From the NCBI GenBank assembly GCA_019914945.1, contig CM034103.1, positions 1,736,001-1,800,000 on the forward strand: 64,000 nucleotides of DNA, read 5' to 3'. Position numbers and translations under genes: made by a program. Positions 21,839 through 35,500 of the stretch are shown here, piece by piece. A model generated the notes under the pieces. The model did no database searches. It worked only from the letters and a program-made list of their open reading frames with translations, and had not been told where the DNA came from. The stretch is from Typha latifolia (taxonomy: Eukaryota > Streptophyta > Magnoliopsida > Poales > Typhaceae). Each line of letters begins with the position of its first letter. Within the stretch, counting starts at the first letter, position 1.

Positions 21839-24800
21839 TCAAAGACTAGAGAGGCATTTACCGGTAATGAAATCAATGACTTGGGTAACAGCCTGGTCTA
21901 ATGCTGCAGTAACCATAACAAGATTTTGTAAGAACTCCTCTGTAGTTGGCTTCTCCCCATCAACAATGTCTGTCACAGCTTTGATAAAAATTGCTGGCAT
22001 CGACAGTAACTCAGCAACATATGCAACTGCAGCTCCCTGAGAGAGAAGGTAGCACCCATATCAGTTAAACATCAAACTGTCACAACCCCTTTTTGATAGG
22101 TCAGATGTAGGAATGGTATCACCACGTCAACGATACCATACCAGTATTAACCTGAAATACATCTTAGGCTTTGTGCATATTTTCTACCTACAGTAGTAAG
22201 CACTCCATAAAGTTTCATCTTCAAACTTTAGAGAGGATAAATGTATCCTGCCTTAACCTTGCAAAGTTCCAAAGGATGTGGTGTCCCATCAATGTAGGTG
22301 ACTAAGCTTTAACCCTCATACTAACACTCTCAAATATAGTCTTTAGTGCTTGAGGATACCCTTCTAATAATCAAATTTCTAGGAAGCAAAAACAGTATAT
22401 TTTTGACATGTAGTTTGATACAGAAAATAATGCATTTTCTCTTAATATTTGCAATCAAAACATGAAATCTTAAATTAATCATGGAAGTCATGTAAACAAC
22501 TAAACCAGCACAATTTGATAGGGAAAAATGATCTTTTCTCATGTTAATGAATGACTCAATCATGGAAATGTGAATTAAGTATGGAAACCTCATAAATGAC
22601 TAAATTTACAAGATGTCCATAAATGTTTTGCATCTGGTGCTATGGACCAAAGAAGGTACAACAAGAAGCCTTTGACAAAGTGGCAATGTGGAAACAGGGC
22701 ATATAGTATGATGCTGTGGAGTCCATGATGCTTGGTAAATATAAAGAACCACAAGCAATAACAATCTCCAATGAACTATTAGAGTAATCTAATAATATTG
22801 TATTCCCCTTGAATAAGATTACGTCAGAAGCAGTGTTTTGATGAACTCCAACAATAACAGTTGTAGGAGTTCCATAGAAAAGTTATAGAGCACTCCCAGA
22901 TAAGTTTCCTAGTCAATTGAAGCCCTCTGTGCAAATTCCAATTTTCTAAAGAAGCAACTGGATTTCTTAGGTTCTTAGGTTCTCAAAGAAGCAAATTCCA
23001 GATAAGTTCGGAACCCTATGGAAGAAATTGCTAAAGTAAAGGTCTGACCAACTCTATGACGACTAGAAAAGGTTCCCAATTGCACGAGGCTCCAGCATAC
23101 ATGGGATCTAGGGAGGGGAGTGTTATATGCAGCCTTATCCACATATCCAAAGAAGCTATTTCTAGCACTTGAACTGTGAGTTCTTAGATGTAAGGGGCAA
23201 GCCTTATCATCACACGAAGTTACACCCTTAACCAATCCCATGATGATTGCATTACAAATTGTTTTGGTGCACTAAATGGTTCTCAGTATCAATAGATCCC
23301 TCCAATCAACCATCTTCATTCCAAACTTGAAGAGATGGCTAACTTTTTTGTCAATACCAACATTTACCACTATTTTCTCTCCTAAATGAGATGAAAAAAG
23401 AAAAGAAAAAGATATTACCTCCATATCCTTAATCGTAGCATCATTTGCTAGTATTGATGTCTCATCCTGCAAGGACATATCCAAGGAATCACCAGTAGAC
23501 AATTTACCCACCTGTGAATTTAAAAAAAGTTAGCGAATCACTTCTAAGAAGGTCCATAGGTTATTTTCAGTTGCACCAACACATTCATAGTGGTTTTCAC
23601 CAAAAGTTCAAAATCTTCCCAAATCAAATAAATAATAAACTGAAAAGATGAATCTGTGAATATTGAAGTGTGATCTAAATAACCATTGTAGAAAAGCTAG
23701 CCATGATTTCAGTATTCACTTGCTTAACAGGGCGGCAAAGATGAGCATAAAAGGAAAGAATCTATATGACACAAAACAAAGTCATCACTGCTCTGGGTCT
23801 AACTACTCTTCAAACTATTCAGAACTTTTGCGACATTTCCTTCAAAACATGTTATACTTTTATCTTGATTTCTATTCATATTAAGTATTGAGGTCCTCTT
23901 TCTGCTTCTTTCAGCACATGTCTAAGTACGCAGTGTTACTATGACACAAAAATATCATATGCACCACAGCTTGTGGCATGCCAACTCCAATTATCATGTT
24001 CCTTGGTCCAACCGTCCGTCCAAGTTGGTGAAGTCATGCAGCTGCCTCTCATTCCTACACACAATTCTAGTCAAATATATGATTGACTGAAGTACCGAAC
24101 TGAGGCCTAAGATCATATTGACAAGAACATAAAAGAGATTGTCCCAAGCACTATGGAGAACTTCAATGATTTAATATGCTGCATAATTTGCTAATAGCAT
24201 CGTTTTCATTTGGATGGTCAAAGTAACTTGTGCTCTGCAGTTGTTAATAAAGAGATGTGATTGAGTTAAGCCATGCCAACATTACTTAAACTCTTCACCC
24301 TACTAATTAAGCTTCAACACTTCCTAAAAATCAAGCAATCTTCAGTCCAACAGCTTATTTGACCATTTTGCATAGTCACAAAATTCAGACTTCAGTGCCA
24401 GCCTTAACTCCTTGAATTATTTCCTATTGGTATGCAGGGATAATTTTCATTTTGCACCATCACAAATTCAAGAATTCTATGTCAACCTTAATTCCAACTG
24501 ATTTCATATGAGTGCTGCGAAATTTACAATTGGCAAATACAGAACTACATCTAGGTGTGTAAATCTTTAGAATATATAGAATTAATATCCTAAACTTCGC
24601 AAATTACCTTCAAATTTAGTTCTTTTAAAAGATTAGGAGTAGAGCAGGTTCGTCGAGCACCAATCCCATATATGTCAAAAACCTGCAACAGTGTCATTTT
24701 ACATACTTGATCAAGAGGGAGAAGATAAAAAAGAGTGCTAGGTTGGAAAAGAAGAAGTGTGGTACTAGATGTCGAAAGGTGTTTAAAATAAATGAACTTC

Positions 24801-27800
24801 AGGGCAAAGCAGTTGATAAACAAATTACTGGATAGAATGATCACATTCCTATGGGGATTTTATTGCATGGAGATACTCACAGGTATTGGTATCCTTCTAT
24901 CATGGAAAGCGACATCAGAGGCAATGTAAACATCTCCCACACATGCACCTTTTGCCTAAATTATCAAGAAGTAACTGGTCAAATATTTTTCAAGTTTATC
25001 TATGCAGTGAGCAAAACATATAACTATTGATAGAAATAACGGGCATACCATAAAAATAAAAAGAAGACGTCATCAAGAGAAGAGAATGATGAAAAAGGTA
25101 TCGGCTAGACATACACAATACCGTAAAAATGTTTATGAATTAGGTAGAAAATAAGAACGAAATAGTCAAAGTACTACCACAAAGGATCAGGAATTTGATA
25201 AGCATGTCTCATTGCAAAAGAAAGAAAAATAACCCTGAAAAAACAGTCCAGAGTCCAGACAAGTCCCAAAATTGCCTGCAATATTAGGGTGGTGCTTCCT
25301 GATGTACTTATAAAGAAGAGCAAAACTACAGATTACAATTTCTTTTAAAAAAAAACAAGAGTAAAACAAAGAGAATAATGTGTCCTATTTGTGGGTAAGG
25401 AGGAACATGGCTGTACCATCTTGTATGATGGTCCATCACAGCACTTTAGCAGTAAGCATACCACAACAGTACAACACTTAGCGTCCAACCTTGTCAAGCT
25501 TGAACATAACAAATGTATATCAAGCCAGATAACACAAGCTATTCTTTCACATGGGTTGATAGAGGTGGATGAGATAAACAAGTTTGAGCATCTTAGCCTC
25601 TCTAGAATGAAAACAACCATTTCCATTTCCTCCATAATGTAATCGTACAGCCATGAGAGTGTCCTCCTTGAGACAATTACATTAGCCAATAACATGTGTC
25701 AGACAAATATTATATGAGCAAGTTGTAGCAGAGGACGAAAGAAGGAGAACCTAATAAATTTGTGAGACGCTGACCATTAACAACACGATCATCTAAAATA
25801 GATTGTGATAAATTCACTCCAATTTATTTCTAAGAACAAAGTTATACGGAAGTGGTTATAAAGAGATCCATTTAAGGAAAGGGTAGGCATAATACATTCC
25901 TCATTCATGCATAATACCCAGCTATATTTGTCATTCATATTATAAATTGCATGAGAAGAACAGTAGGGACAATAAGTAAGTCCCCAATCTCAACCATGAG
26001 TTAAGACCACCAAAAAAAAATATACATACTTAACCACAGAACCACATGTATCCAGCCTCTCTTGCTTAGTTATTTGCAAACTAATACAGATACAGATTTC
26101 AGTCCCATGCAATTTGTCTAACAAACATTTGTTGCATATTCAGTAACACAAGGTTTTCCTAGAAAGATAAAAAGAAAAACATGTGAACCAGCTCAAAGAA
26201 AAAAAAAAAGTTGAATGAGAACTGTAGCTGCACTGCCAAACTAACACAAGAACAATACAATGATATATGACAAATTGGCAATTGTATCAAGCACATATAC
26301 ATTTGCAAACAATGGAAGTAAACAAGTAGACTAATGAATTTGAACTTTGGAGCAATGTCGCCTACTGAGATGATAGACGTGTATCAACTGTAATATCTAT
26401 CAGAAGCCGTACATATAAGATAGTGTTGGGCTATATTATTTCATGCATTTAGAAAGAGCAAATTTGAGCCTACAAGATTTAATCTGGATGACAATAAGAC
26501 ATAGTAAGTGGTAGTCAACTTGAAATTTACTTTAAAGCCACCAGCAGTGCCTGCATTGATGATAAGGTCTGGCTTGAATGCCTGGATGGAAGCATATGTG
26601 ACAAGAGAAGCTGAAACTGTACCTACATTGTCAACTCCTGAAAAATATCAATGTAGATACTTTATTAGAATCAGAAAAAAAAAACATTTAAAAATGAAAA
26701 AAATAAACAAGATGCTCTTTGAAATATCTCAGAGTCTTAACATGATAAAGAGTAGGAAAGAATTTGAATATTTCAAATCCATGGCATGGCTAATCAAGCT
26801 AGAAATCCTCTTTTCCATAAAGAGAAAGATTCACGAGACAAAGAGGTCCAAGTAAGTGCTAATCATTCATCTGAGTAGCAAAACTGTGAAAGGAGAAGAA
26901 ACTTAATCTACTACATTTTTGCTGCATTCTAAAATTAAGATAGAACTCAGCTTTCTAGAACTTTTACGTTACAGTAACTTTTACGCGGGTGCAATAAAGG
27001 ATTCAAAACAGACATTACAATAAACATAATTTGCATCTAGTGGACACCAGGCTCTTCATCTGAAAGATTAAAACAACAATACGATTCCAGGTGTTCAAGG
27101 ATGCACTTTATAGAAATCCAGACACTAGAAGCACTTTCTAAAAGGCATCAGGAAAACCTTCAAGCCATATTAACTGATACCCTATATCATTCTGAATGGT
27201 AAATGCATCACAGATGGAGATCTTGGACTGTAATAAACAAACTGTGGAAGCATTTAACATAGAAGTACTTACTAGATGATCCTGATTCTACACATGTATT
27301 TTGGTAAATAAAGCAATAACAAATCAAAATTCATCCTTAACCAGCTAGTGTGACCCCATGGATAACCACTTGCATGCTGAGAAGATGTCCTGCCAAAGTG
27401 GCCTAGATATTGATAAAGTTCTAACAATAATCTAAATCATTACAATTGATGCATTTAACAAATAAATTGCACATCTTACCGAGAACAGGATCTTTTCCTG
27501 GCCATACCAGATCAATGTGGAGGTCCTTATATGTACCATGATATCTGACCCATGGGACCTTTTGAGGAAACCTGTTAATTTATTAAATAGTGAAAATCCA
27601 TGGACTAAAGAACTAGTAAATATGTAAAAGCAATTACAAAGGGATGAAATCACCGTCACAGATCAAGATCATAATTCTGTATAATACTAAGAAAAGATCA
27701 CAACATCTATATTGAGAGATCATAAAAAACAAAGTTTGGTCAGCATGTATGAATGACAAGGCTACTCATCAATCATCATATCACACAGCTAAGATTCACT

Positions 27801-29132
27801 TAAAAAACTCCATTCTCAAGTTAACTAGGTGATACAGAATTTATGCAAAGTAACAAATTAGGTCTAATTGTTGAATAATTTTTATTATGTTATAACCATC
27901 TTTTCTCCTTTTATTGATCTTGTGTTCTCCTATTCTGATTTTCCTTCTCCACAATCTACTCTTTTCTCTGCAGGAAGAAAATTTTCAGACATTAACTTAT
28001 CTTTTTCCAACCATTGATATGTATCTTATCTATCCTATCTTAGCCTAACCACTGTTTGCAGCCTTTCAAAATCTGAATTAATATCACCTTAAACACAGAA
28101 ATATATTTTGAACAAGTAAACTTTAATGTTAGCATTCATGATTGTGCCTACACTTGCTGTTTTCAATTTTAAAAACCTTATTAATGTCTTCTTTTGTGTG
28201 ACCATATCTAGCTTCCAGTATCAAGAATATAGAACAAGACAGACACACAATCTATTAGTCATGTACATGATGCTAAGATCAAAAATATGAAAACAGTACA
28301 TCATGGTCAAAAAATTCAATTTGGTACTATAGCGTGAGTGGCACTTTGTGCCAGATCTTTATGTTGTGGCTCAGGATATACTTAATAGAGATTTGAAGCT
28401 CTAAGGAATTTTCCAAGCAACCACTACTAGACGGAATCTCGCAATATGAGAGAGCCATGATTGATGAAATGATATGTATGTATGTCTACATGCAAGATAA
28501 AATACATTAACTCAGCCCCAAAGTTACTCGATTTTATCATCTTGGTTCTCATTCATTCCCACTTAGACAGCATCTGGTTGCAACTTGCAAGAATGTATTT
28601 CTACATCTACGATTTCATAGGAAACAGAGAACTAAAGGGGAGAATAGACTTAGAAAGGGGAGGGACACTATTATCGGATTGGGAGGAAAAGTGGACTAAG
28701 AGAATGAAGGAGATTGCAAATTTGAACCAATCTTGAGACACACACAGGGATTCATCACGCATATGAAGCATCTTAGATTCTTATAAATCCAATCGCATCA
28801 GGCATATCAAGAACCACAATTCTTGGTAAAGAGAACCCGCAAAGAAAGAAATCTTGATACACTCACAAACATGCGTCGGTGTCTTCCTCCAGCTGGAACT
28901 TGTTCACCAGTGGAAGCGCCTCCGTCTGCATCGCTGCAAACCAAAGCACCAGGGCTAAGTAATGGTGCACGCATCTCCGATCGAGAAAAAAAAAAAAAAA
29001 GATTTACGGAAGATTAGGGTTTTAGCGCGTAATACCTATGATAATGAGGACGGTGGAGATAGGTTTTAGCGCGATCACCTCGTCGACGGCCGCCATCGCC
29101 TCCTCGTCGGAGATCTCCTCGGGAGGCGACAT
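21839..29132 (-). CDS. MTN: 5'-methylthioadenosine (/S-adenosylhomocysteine) nucleosidase
   Basis: Eight coding exons join in frame to 267 residues: 29132-29036, 28933-28867, 27571-27480, 26637-26531, 24955-24881, 24682-24608, 23511-23419 and 22036-21839. The enzyme cleaves methylthioadenosine to adenine and methylthioribose in the cytosolic methionine (Yang) salvage cycle, clearing the by-product of ethylene, nicotianamine and polyamine synthesis. Visible landmarks: AMQTEALPLVNKF near the N-terminus (purine-binding region), NAGTAGGF, SDVAFHDRRIPIP, STGDSLDM, DMEGAAVAYVA with Glu202 and AVTDIVDG with Asp225. A Met-Glu pair and an Asp at these places bind the ribose and protonate the base in this family. 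Length equals that of the plant family. The 3' end of exon 2 is the least certain junction: donor GTGAGT was chosen because it alone keeps frame with exon 3, leaving residues Cys54-Leu55 slightly unusual. Confidence 0.95.
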
Positions 29133-30668
29133 AGCCGTCGTCGAGCCCTAATCTCTATCTCTCTCTCTCTCCAACCTCCTCTCGCTCCCTCTCTCTCTCC
29201 CTCCCTCTAGCTTTCCGCTCCCTTCGAAGAAATGCGGCAATGGCTTATAAAGAGATGACGAATCTTCGGACGTGAGAGAGGACTAGTCCGGTACCGATCG
29301 TATGTGGTGACGAACGCAAGACTTTCTTGCATCGGCACACTTGGCAGCTCTTAACTGGATTGATAATTTACCGTAGGTTTTCTCTGCCTCTACAGTTCAA
29401 AATCTGGTCAGTTTTACATTTCACACCCTATGCATTATATCGATTTACACACCCTCTCTTTTAACAACTTTAATAATTCCGCTCGATATGTTAGATGCAT
29501 ATCTAATAGTATGCTCTCGGATTGATCTGGTTGAGTAGGATTTTTAGACCAAATATACCGAATTATAAAAGTAATAAAAATATAGGGCTTAAATTAACGT
29601 GCTGACTCATATCTAATGACTCACGTCGACTAATTTGGACACATCAGCTGTCACTAAATTGTCACTATATTTGGGCCCCAAGTAGGTAGGATGTTTCTAC
29701 GGAGCCGCCGCCCATAATACGGGGTGTAAATTGAAAAAAAAATCCCTTATATATAGCTAGCATGTGTTATAATTACTGAATTACATAGGGGTGAAAAGAA
29801 AATTAATCATATCTATCCATACTTCAATGCACCTTTAAAAATTATAATCTTAATCCAACGACTATAATAGCCAGTTTTCATACCCGGTACCGGTTTCTCC
29901 GTACCGGTTCCAAAACCACATTACATAAGAAAAAGAGTATATCAATTAAGAAGATTAATTACGTGTGCCTAACTTTCCAATTTTCTTGTTATACCCTTGA
30001 AGATCTTAACCATTAAATCTTCATCAAAGTGATTCATAAGTACGGAAGAAGCGCTCTACACGTTTTTTCCGTTAAGATTTCTTTCTTAAATATAATTATG
30101 CCTTAATTATAGGAGATATCATTTAATATTAAATATTTTAAATTTGATTATTTGGAGATAAACTTTAATTTAAATATAATTCTCTATCTCTATCTATTAA
30201 AATTTAATTTAAATTAATCTTAAACTAATGGGAGATATATGTAAATAATTAAAAATAATTAAAAAGATAAAATGTAATTAAAATATCATCAAGTTAATTA
30301 TAAAAGACATCAATACCCTTATTTTAATATATATACATTACTCTCAGTTAATGATATATATGTCTTTTATTTAATAAAATATTAAGATAATATAATTGTT
30401 AAAAAATAATGTGCAAGATTATATATCTAAAAAAAATTACCTGCTAAACCGATAATATCTTTCATTCCTATTATACCCTTAAAGATCTTATCCGTTAGAT
30501 CTTCATCAAATTAATTAATAAAGAATTAATTCGATTAAACGGAAGAAACCCTCGTATAAATATATATGTATAACAACTTCTCATAACAACGATACAAAGT
30601 TACATACAGGAACACAAACATACACTTCTCACGTAAGTCCATATATATAATTTAATTAATTCCACTCC
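29133..30668. other. Intergenic between nucleosidase promoter and XTH 3' end
   Basis: The first 120 bases hold a CT-rich leader of the nucleosidase gene (CTCTCTCT near 29158-29206) and, on the minus strand, a possible TATAAG at about 29245-29251. The rest is AT-rich with no supported gene. TTTAATTTAAAT-type runs near 30130-30230 make it one of the most AT-rich parts of the window. Confidence 0.45.
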
Positions 30669-31417
30669 TCACATGTCCGCCTGCTTATCCGACTTCAACC
30701 TCATCGGATCCCTAGCCCGGTCCTTTGCGCGGTGGCGGCGGTGGCGGCCACCGTACCTCAGATGCCCAGTCTCCTTGAACCGCCTCTTTTCCGACTCGAT
30801 AATGTCGCACTCCGGCAGCCCGGATGGGTACCGGAGCTCGTCGTAGCAAGCTGAGTAGCTCATGTACCGCTCCCGGTACCGGCGCATTGCTTGCCGCTTC
30901 TCCGGGGTCATGACGGCTAAGCCAGTGGCGGCCAGCTCGGCGTAGGAGGAGGTGCAGTTGGCGGCGGCGGAGGGGATCATCTGGATCGGGTCGACGCGGC
31001 AGCCGAGGAGGGCGAGGTCGGCGAACTCGGAGGCGAAGGGGCCGTACTTGTAGTTAACCTTGTACCGGCCACCGGCGGTGGCCCAGGTGGAGGCGTCCCA
31101 GATGGTAGCGTAGAGAGACATCGGCTTGGATGGGTAGTCGCCGCCCATGCCGTCGCACCGGCGAACCTCCCGGATCGGAGTGTCATCAATGTAGAAGCTG
31201 AATTTGAGATGGAGAGCGACATAGGATTAGCGTTTTACCCACCCACCCACTTTTGTTCTTAAAAAAATATTATGGCCATTAACGATAAGATATACTCATA
31301 TACCGATAGGATAGAGACTACATGGGGTGTTGACGATAATAAGTATAAAATTACAAATATAAAGAAGAATATTAAGCATGCATGCATGCAAAAATAATTA
31401 TTAAGGTTAAGATGTTT

Positions 31418-31494
<77 letters not shown>

Positions 31495-32370
31495 CATACG
31501 TACATGATATTATGAGCAGTCCAGAGGATGGAGTAGCGGTGAAAGCCGGCGGTGGGATCGAAAGGGAGGAAGTATCGCTCCTCGCGGCCGCGGCTGGTGC
31601 TGCCGTTGCCGTAGACGTTCGTCTGCACCCTCCACTCCTTTCCCCGGATGTTCCCTAAGAACTCAAAGTCGAGCTCGTCGTGTGTCTTTGCAAACACATC
31701 GTTGTTCGACGTCTGAATGAATGCAAAAAAGAGAAGAAAAAAATTATATATTTTTTATATCTATTAATCAATATATTAATCCCTTAAAATATACTATTTA
31801 AGTAGGGGATTAATGAACGTTTCAATCCAATTAATCTCGTAGAATTGGCCCCAAATTCATTGCGCAATTGACGACTCCACCAAACAAACTACAGAGATGT
31901 AACTACGTGAGGAGGCTTCGCCGCAATTTGCGGAGTAATACAAACAAACTACCATAATTTTATAGAATTAAAGATCTAAAAAAATAAATAAATGTTTGGA
32001 TTGAGTTAACTCACGTAGAAGGCCACAACGATGCCTGCAGTGTAATCAGATGGCAGCTTGATCGATGCACTGAAGAAGCCATGGTTGTACATATCCGAAG
32101 ATATAAACCCAGACCCTATATTTTTTATTTTTTGTCCAAAGATTATTTTCTTAAATATATATACTTTAAAAAAAACATTAATGATATGAATTTACCGGTG
32201 GATTGATCGAGGATGAGACGGACGTTACGATCGTCAGCCGAGCGAACGATGTTACCGTGGCCGAAGAGCGGCTCGTAGGCATCTTTGAAGGAGAGAGTCG
32301 TCACGTTGGCGGCCGTCGCATATGATATGATACTGATGATTCCGATGATGGTTAGAATCCGATGAGCCAT
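30669..32370 (-). CDS. XTH: Xyloglucan endotransglucosylase/hydrolase, XTH30-like
   Basis: Four exons (32370-32196, 32115-32015, 31712-31504, 31197-30669) join in frame to 337 residues. A signal peptide (residues 1 to about 21, ISIISYATAA) sends it to the cell wall, where GH16 XTH enzymes cut xyloglucan and re-join or hydrolyse the ends. The catalytic motif HDELDFEFLG is at 103-112; Glu105 is the expected nucleophile and Glu109 the acid/base. GSGFISSDMYNHGFF, SDYTAGIVVAFY, NGSTSRGREERY, and GGDYPSKPMSLYATIWDASTWAT follow in the family order, then the XET C-terminal region with MRRYRERYMSYSACYD. The long basic C-terminal tail and DYTAG..VAFYTSN are typical of the III-B (XTH27/28/30) branch. 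Intron 3 begins next to a long TA repeat. Confidence 0.95.
31420..31500. repeat. Long TA microsatellite in XTH intron 3
   Basis: An almost pure TA run of about 60 bases or more continues with TATG and TATATATACATACG up to the intron 3 donor (minus-strand GT at 31503-31502). Confidence 0.95.
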
Positions 32371-32499
32371 TTCTGGCCACCTTTTCTTTTCTTCTTCTTT
32401 CCCTCTCCTTTCTTTTTCTTCTTCTTCTTTTATTTTTTCTTTCTAGTGGAGGGGAAAGGAGAGCGGAAAGGGAAGAGATCTTCTCGTTTTCCTTTTGGG

Positions 32500-32505
32500 T
32501 TTATA
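32500..32505 (-). promoter_or_regulatory. Candidate TATA box of the XTH gene
   Basis: Minus strand TATAAA lies 130 nt upstream of the XTH start codon and is followed by a pyrimidine-free then AG/CT-rich leader. The assignment rests on motif and distance only. Confidence 0.45.
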
Positions 32506-35500
32506 ACGGTAAAAGGGAGGAATGGGAGGTGAGGAGAGGAAGGTGAGAGGAGGTGAGATGACTCATGGCCATGAACATGGTCAAAGGGAGATGTATAAAA
32601 ATAGCATGCGTGGAATTGAGGCATAATAGATTTGTTTCCATATATACCTAGCCATCAACAAATTGTGAACTGGAAATGGACGAAAAAGAATAATTTTAGG
32701 TTCTTATTCGGAGAAGAGAAAAATAGATATGTGAAACAAAAAATATTGATTTAATTGGGCATTCGTTGTCAATTTTTATTTTTTTAGATATATATTAAAA
32801 ATCAAATAAGTACGTAGCCCTGCTAAGGAGATCATAAGATCGACTACAACTCAAAACAATTATTATAGAAAAAAATTATTTAGTGACTTAGCTCAATATC
32901 TCGGCTTGATTGAGAGCCCGACAATACGATTTGTTTAAAGGAGCAGCTCAATAATACGACGATTTGGAGTAAGTCTCGGTGATGTTCAGTTTGAAGCAAT
33001 AATTCAAATACTCACACTAGACGATTTAGTATACTAGCTAAAGCTTAGTGAAACCTAAGTGTCTTTATATTGATCACTAAAAAAATTTTGCAACCCAAAA
33101 TGCAGGAATTTCGTACGGAAGGAGTGCTTGGCAGCCTATAATTGGTTGCTAAAGTAGTGCTTAACAATGAGAAGGCCCAATTATGAGGCCACGCATTTTA
33201 TCTTTGGGCCATAACTAAATGGACCTCTCTCTGGAGTGAAGTACATGGCCCATGAGAAAAGGCCCGCTAATTCTCTATACGCACGAATCTCAATGCAACT
33301 GCTTATGATCGATTGCATTAGATCTTGTTAACTGCATTTAGATATCTAAATAAAAAAAATTTACGTATTAAATAACAGACCAACAATATATATATATATA
33401 TATATATATGTCACACATTTTATTATATAATCACTTAATTGATAATTTCTTTTGGTAGTCAATTTCTTGGTAATAATATGCAAGGTTTCAAAGAGTGCAT
33501 GATTAGATGTTCCATGTTTGTGGACTATTTTTTCAAGAGGGTACACTTAATGAGGGGCCAAGATTCATAGCATTCCTTGGGTAAATTAACAAAATCATGG
33601 TCAAACCAAAGCAAACCCTAACTCCTCTACTTCTTCTCATCTTCCTATTTTATTTTATTTATTATTTTTTTTTATGTTTTTTTTATAAAAAAAAGAAGTA
33701 AAGTATTGCCAATGCATTAGATCAAGATTCCTTCTTGGGTCTCACCAAAGACATGGTCTAGGGAAGCATAGCACATTGAATGGCTTCCACTCCATCTAAG
33801 GCTAGTCAAATGCCACCACTCTTGTTAAACTCTCCTATACAAGCACCATATCAAATTATTAAACCCTAATTCTCCCCTCCCAATGGAAGGTTGACATTAA
33901 TTGATCCCTTATTCTATTCCCCCTCCCCCTCTCCCTCTTTCATGGCATTAATCTTGAGCCTATTATTTATGTGTGTAAAAGACAAAGACATACACTTTGT
34001 CTGATCTCTTCTTGATGTCTTGAGGACATTGCCATTAAACTATTCTAGCAAGAGCACAAAAACACACACAAAGTCTAGACTTCCAATGTTGTGCCATTAA
34101 TTCTATGGAAGACTAGAGTGTATTTATATATATATATATATATATATATGTGTAGATCTATTGCCTTTCTTGCTAGCAATTAATATTTAGTTTGGTTTTC
34201 TCCATTGGGATCCACTTGCAGACCTCATGGATGTGTCACTGGTGGAATCAAGAGCCTTTGCAATTTGAAATATTAGAGATGGAAAATATTTGTAACTTTT
34301 TCTTTTCTTTTCTTTTTTTTTTAAAAAAAACATAGAGAGAGAAATAGGTGTGGTGGAGATAAGGTAGGTTATAGTCTTATAGAGAATGGAGAATTAAACT
34401 TATTCCTTCCAAGCTACCCTATTTGACTATGCGTTTAATAAGGTGACTCTATGAACTCATGGAACAAGGGCCATTCATATATAGCGTCTACTCAGCCAAA
34501 CACCTTTTGGATGACATTTAAAGCTCTATGTCTTCCTTTCTACATGCAAAATACTCACTTATTATCCCTCAAATTTATTAAGATTGAGATTCGGCACAAA
34601 CTGATTTTGTCAATTGCCCGTTTTAGTGTTATGATTCTTTCATATTGAATTTCAAAATCATCGAATCTAATGGCACGTCTATCCATACGCTTAGGACAAA
34701 GAACTTAATTCAAGTGAAAAAAAAACCTCTTATTTTTCATATTGTCATTCAATGTTCTAGAAACTATGATATTATCATAATAATTAGGATCCCTAAATTA
34801 AAGCTGAAATGAAGAAATAAATCAAATCAGCAATATATCATTTAAGAACAAGTAAAGAAGGAATACCTCAATTCCCACTTCTCTCTCTCTCTCTCTCTTT
34901 ATGTTCTTTTTCTTCTCTTTCCATTCTCATGTCTTTTCTCCTCCTCTTTTCTTGTAGTACAAGGCTTTAGTACCTTTCTCTATCTACCAATTCAATTAGG
35001 AGACTAAAAACTTATAAGGCTAGGATTCCCCCTTGGATTAGGGCTCCTCATGTGGAGGTCCCACACATTAAATGAATCAACAGTTGCCTTGTTCATTGAG
35101 AAAATTGTATATATTGAGATGGTAGGACAATTTTGATGTCATTCATTGCTATTACATCATCTGGATAATACTAGAAGAAATAGAGACATTTTATTTAATT
35201 AATTTTAGGTTTCTCTTTAAAGTTAATTGAACTTTCTAAAGACCTTTTCTGATGATTTGTTCTATTATTGTACTATCTCATTCAATTCTTGCCTTCCAAA
35301 TTAACTAATATGCAACAAGATCTTAGACCTTACATATATAATATTGTTGATGCTAACTATTTAAATGACACATGTGAAATGTGAAGTTTTACACTCCATT
35401 TAAGACTAACTTTAAGAACTCTTTTTCCCATTTGATGAACTAAATTTGGGCTCACTGCTTAGAAAAGTCAAGCTTCTAAATTATATGAGATGTTATCTTC

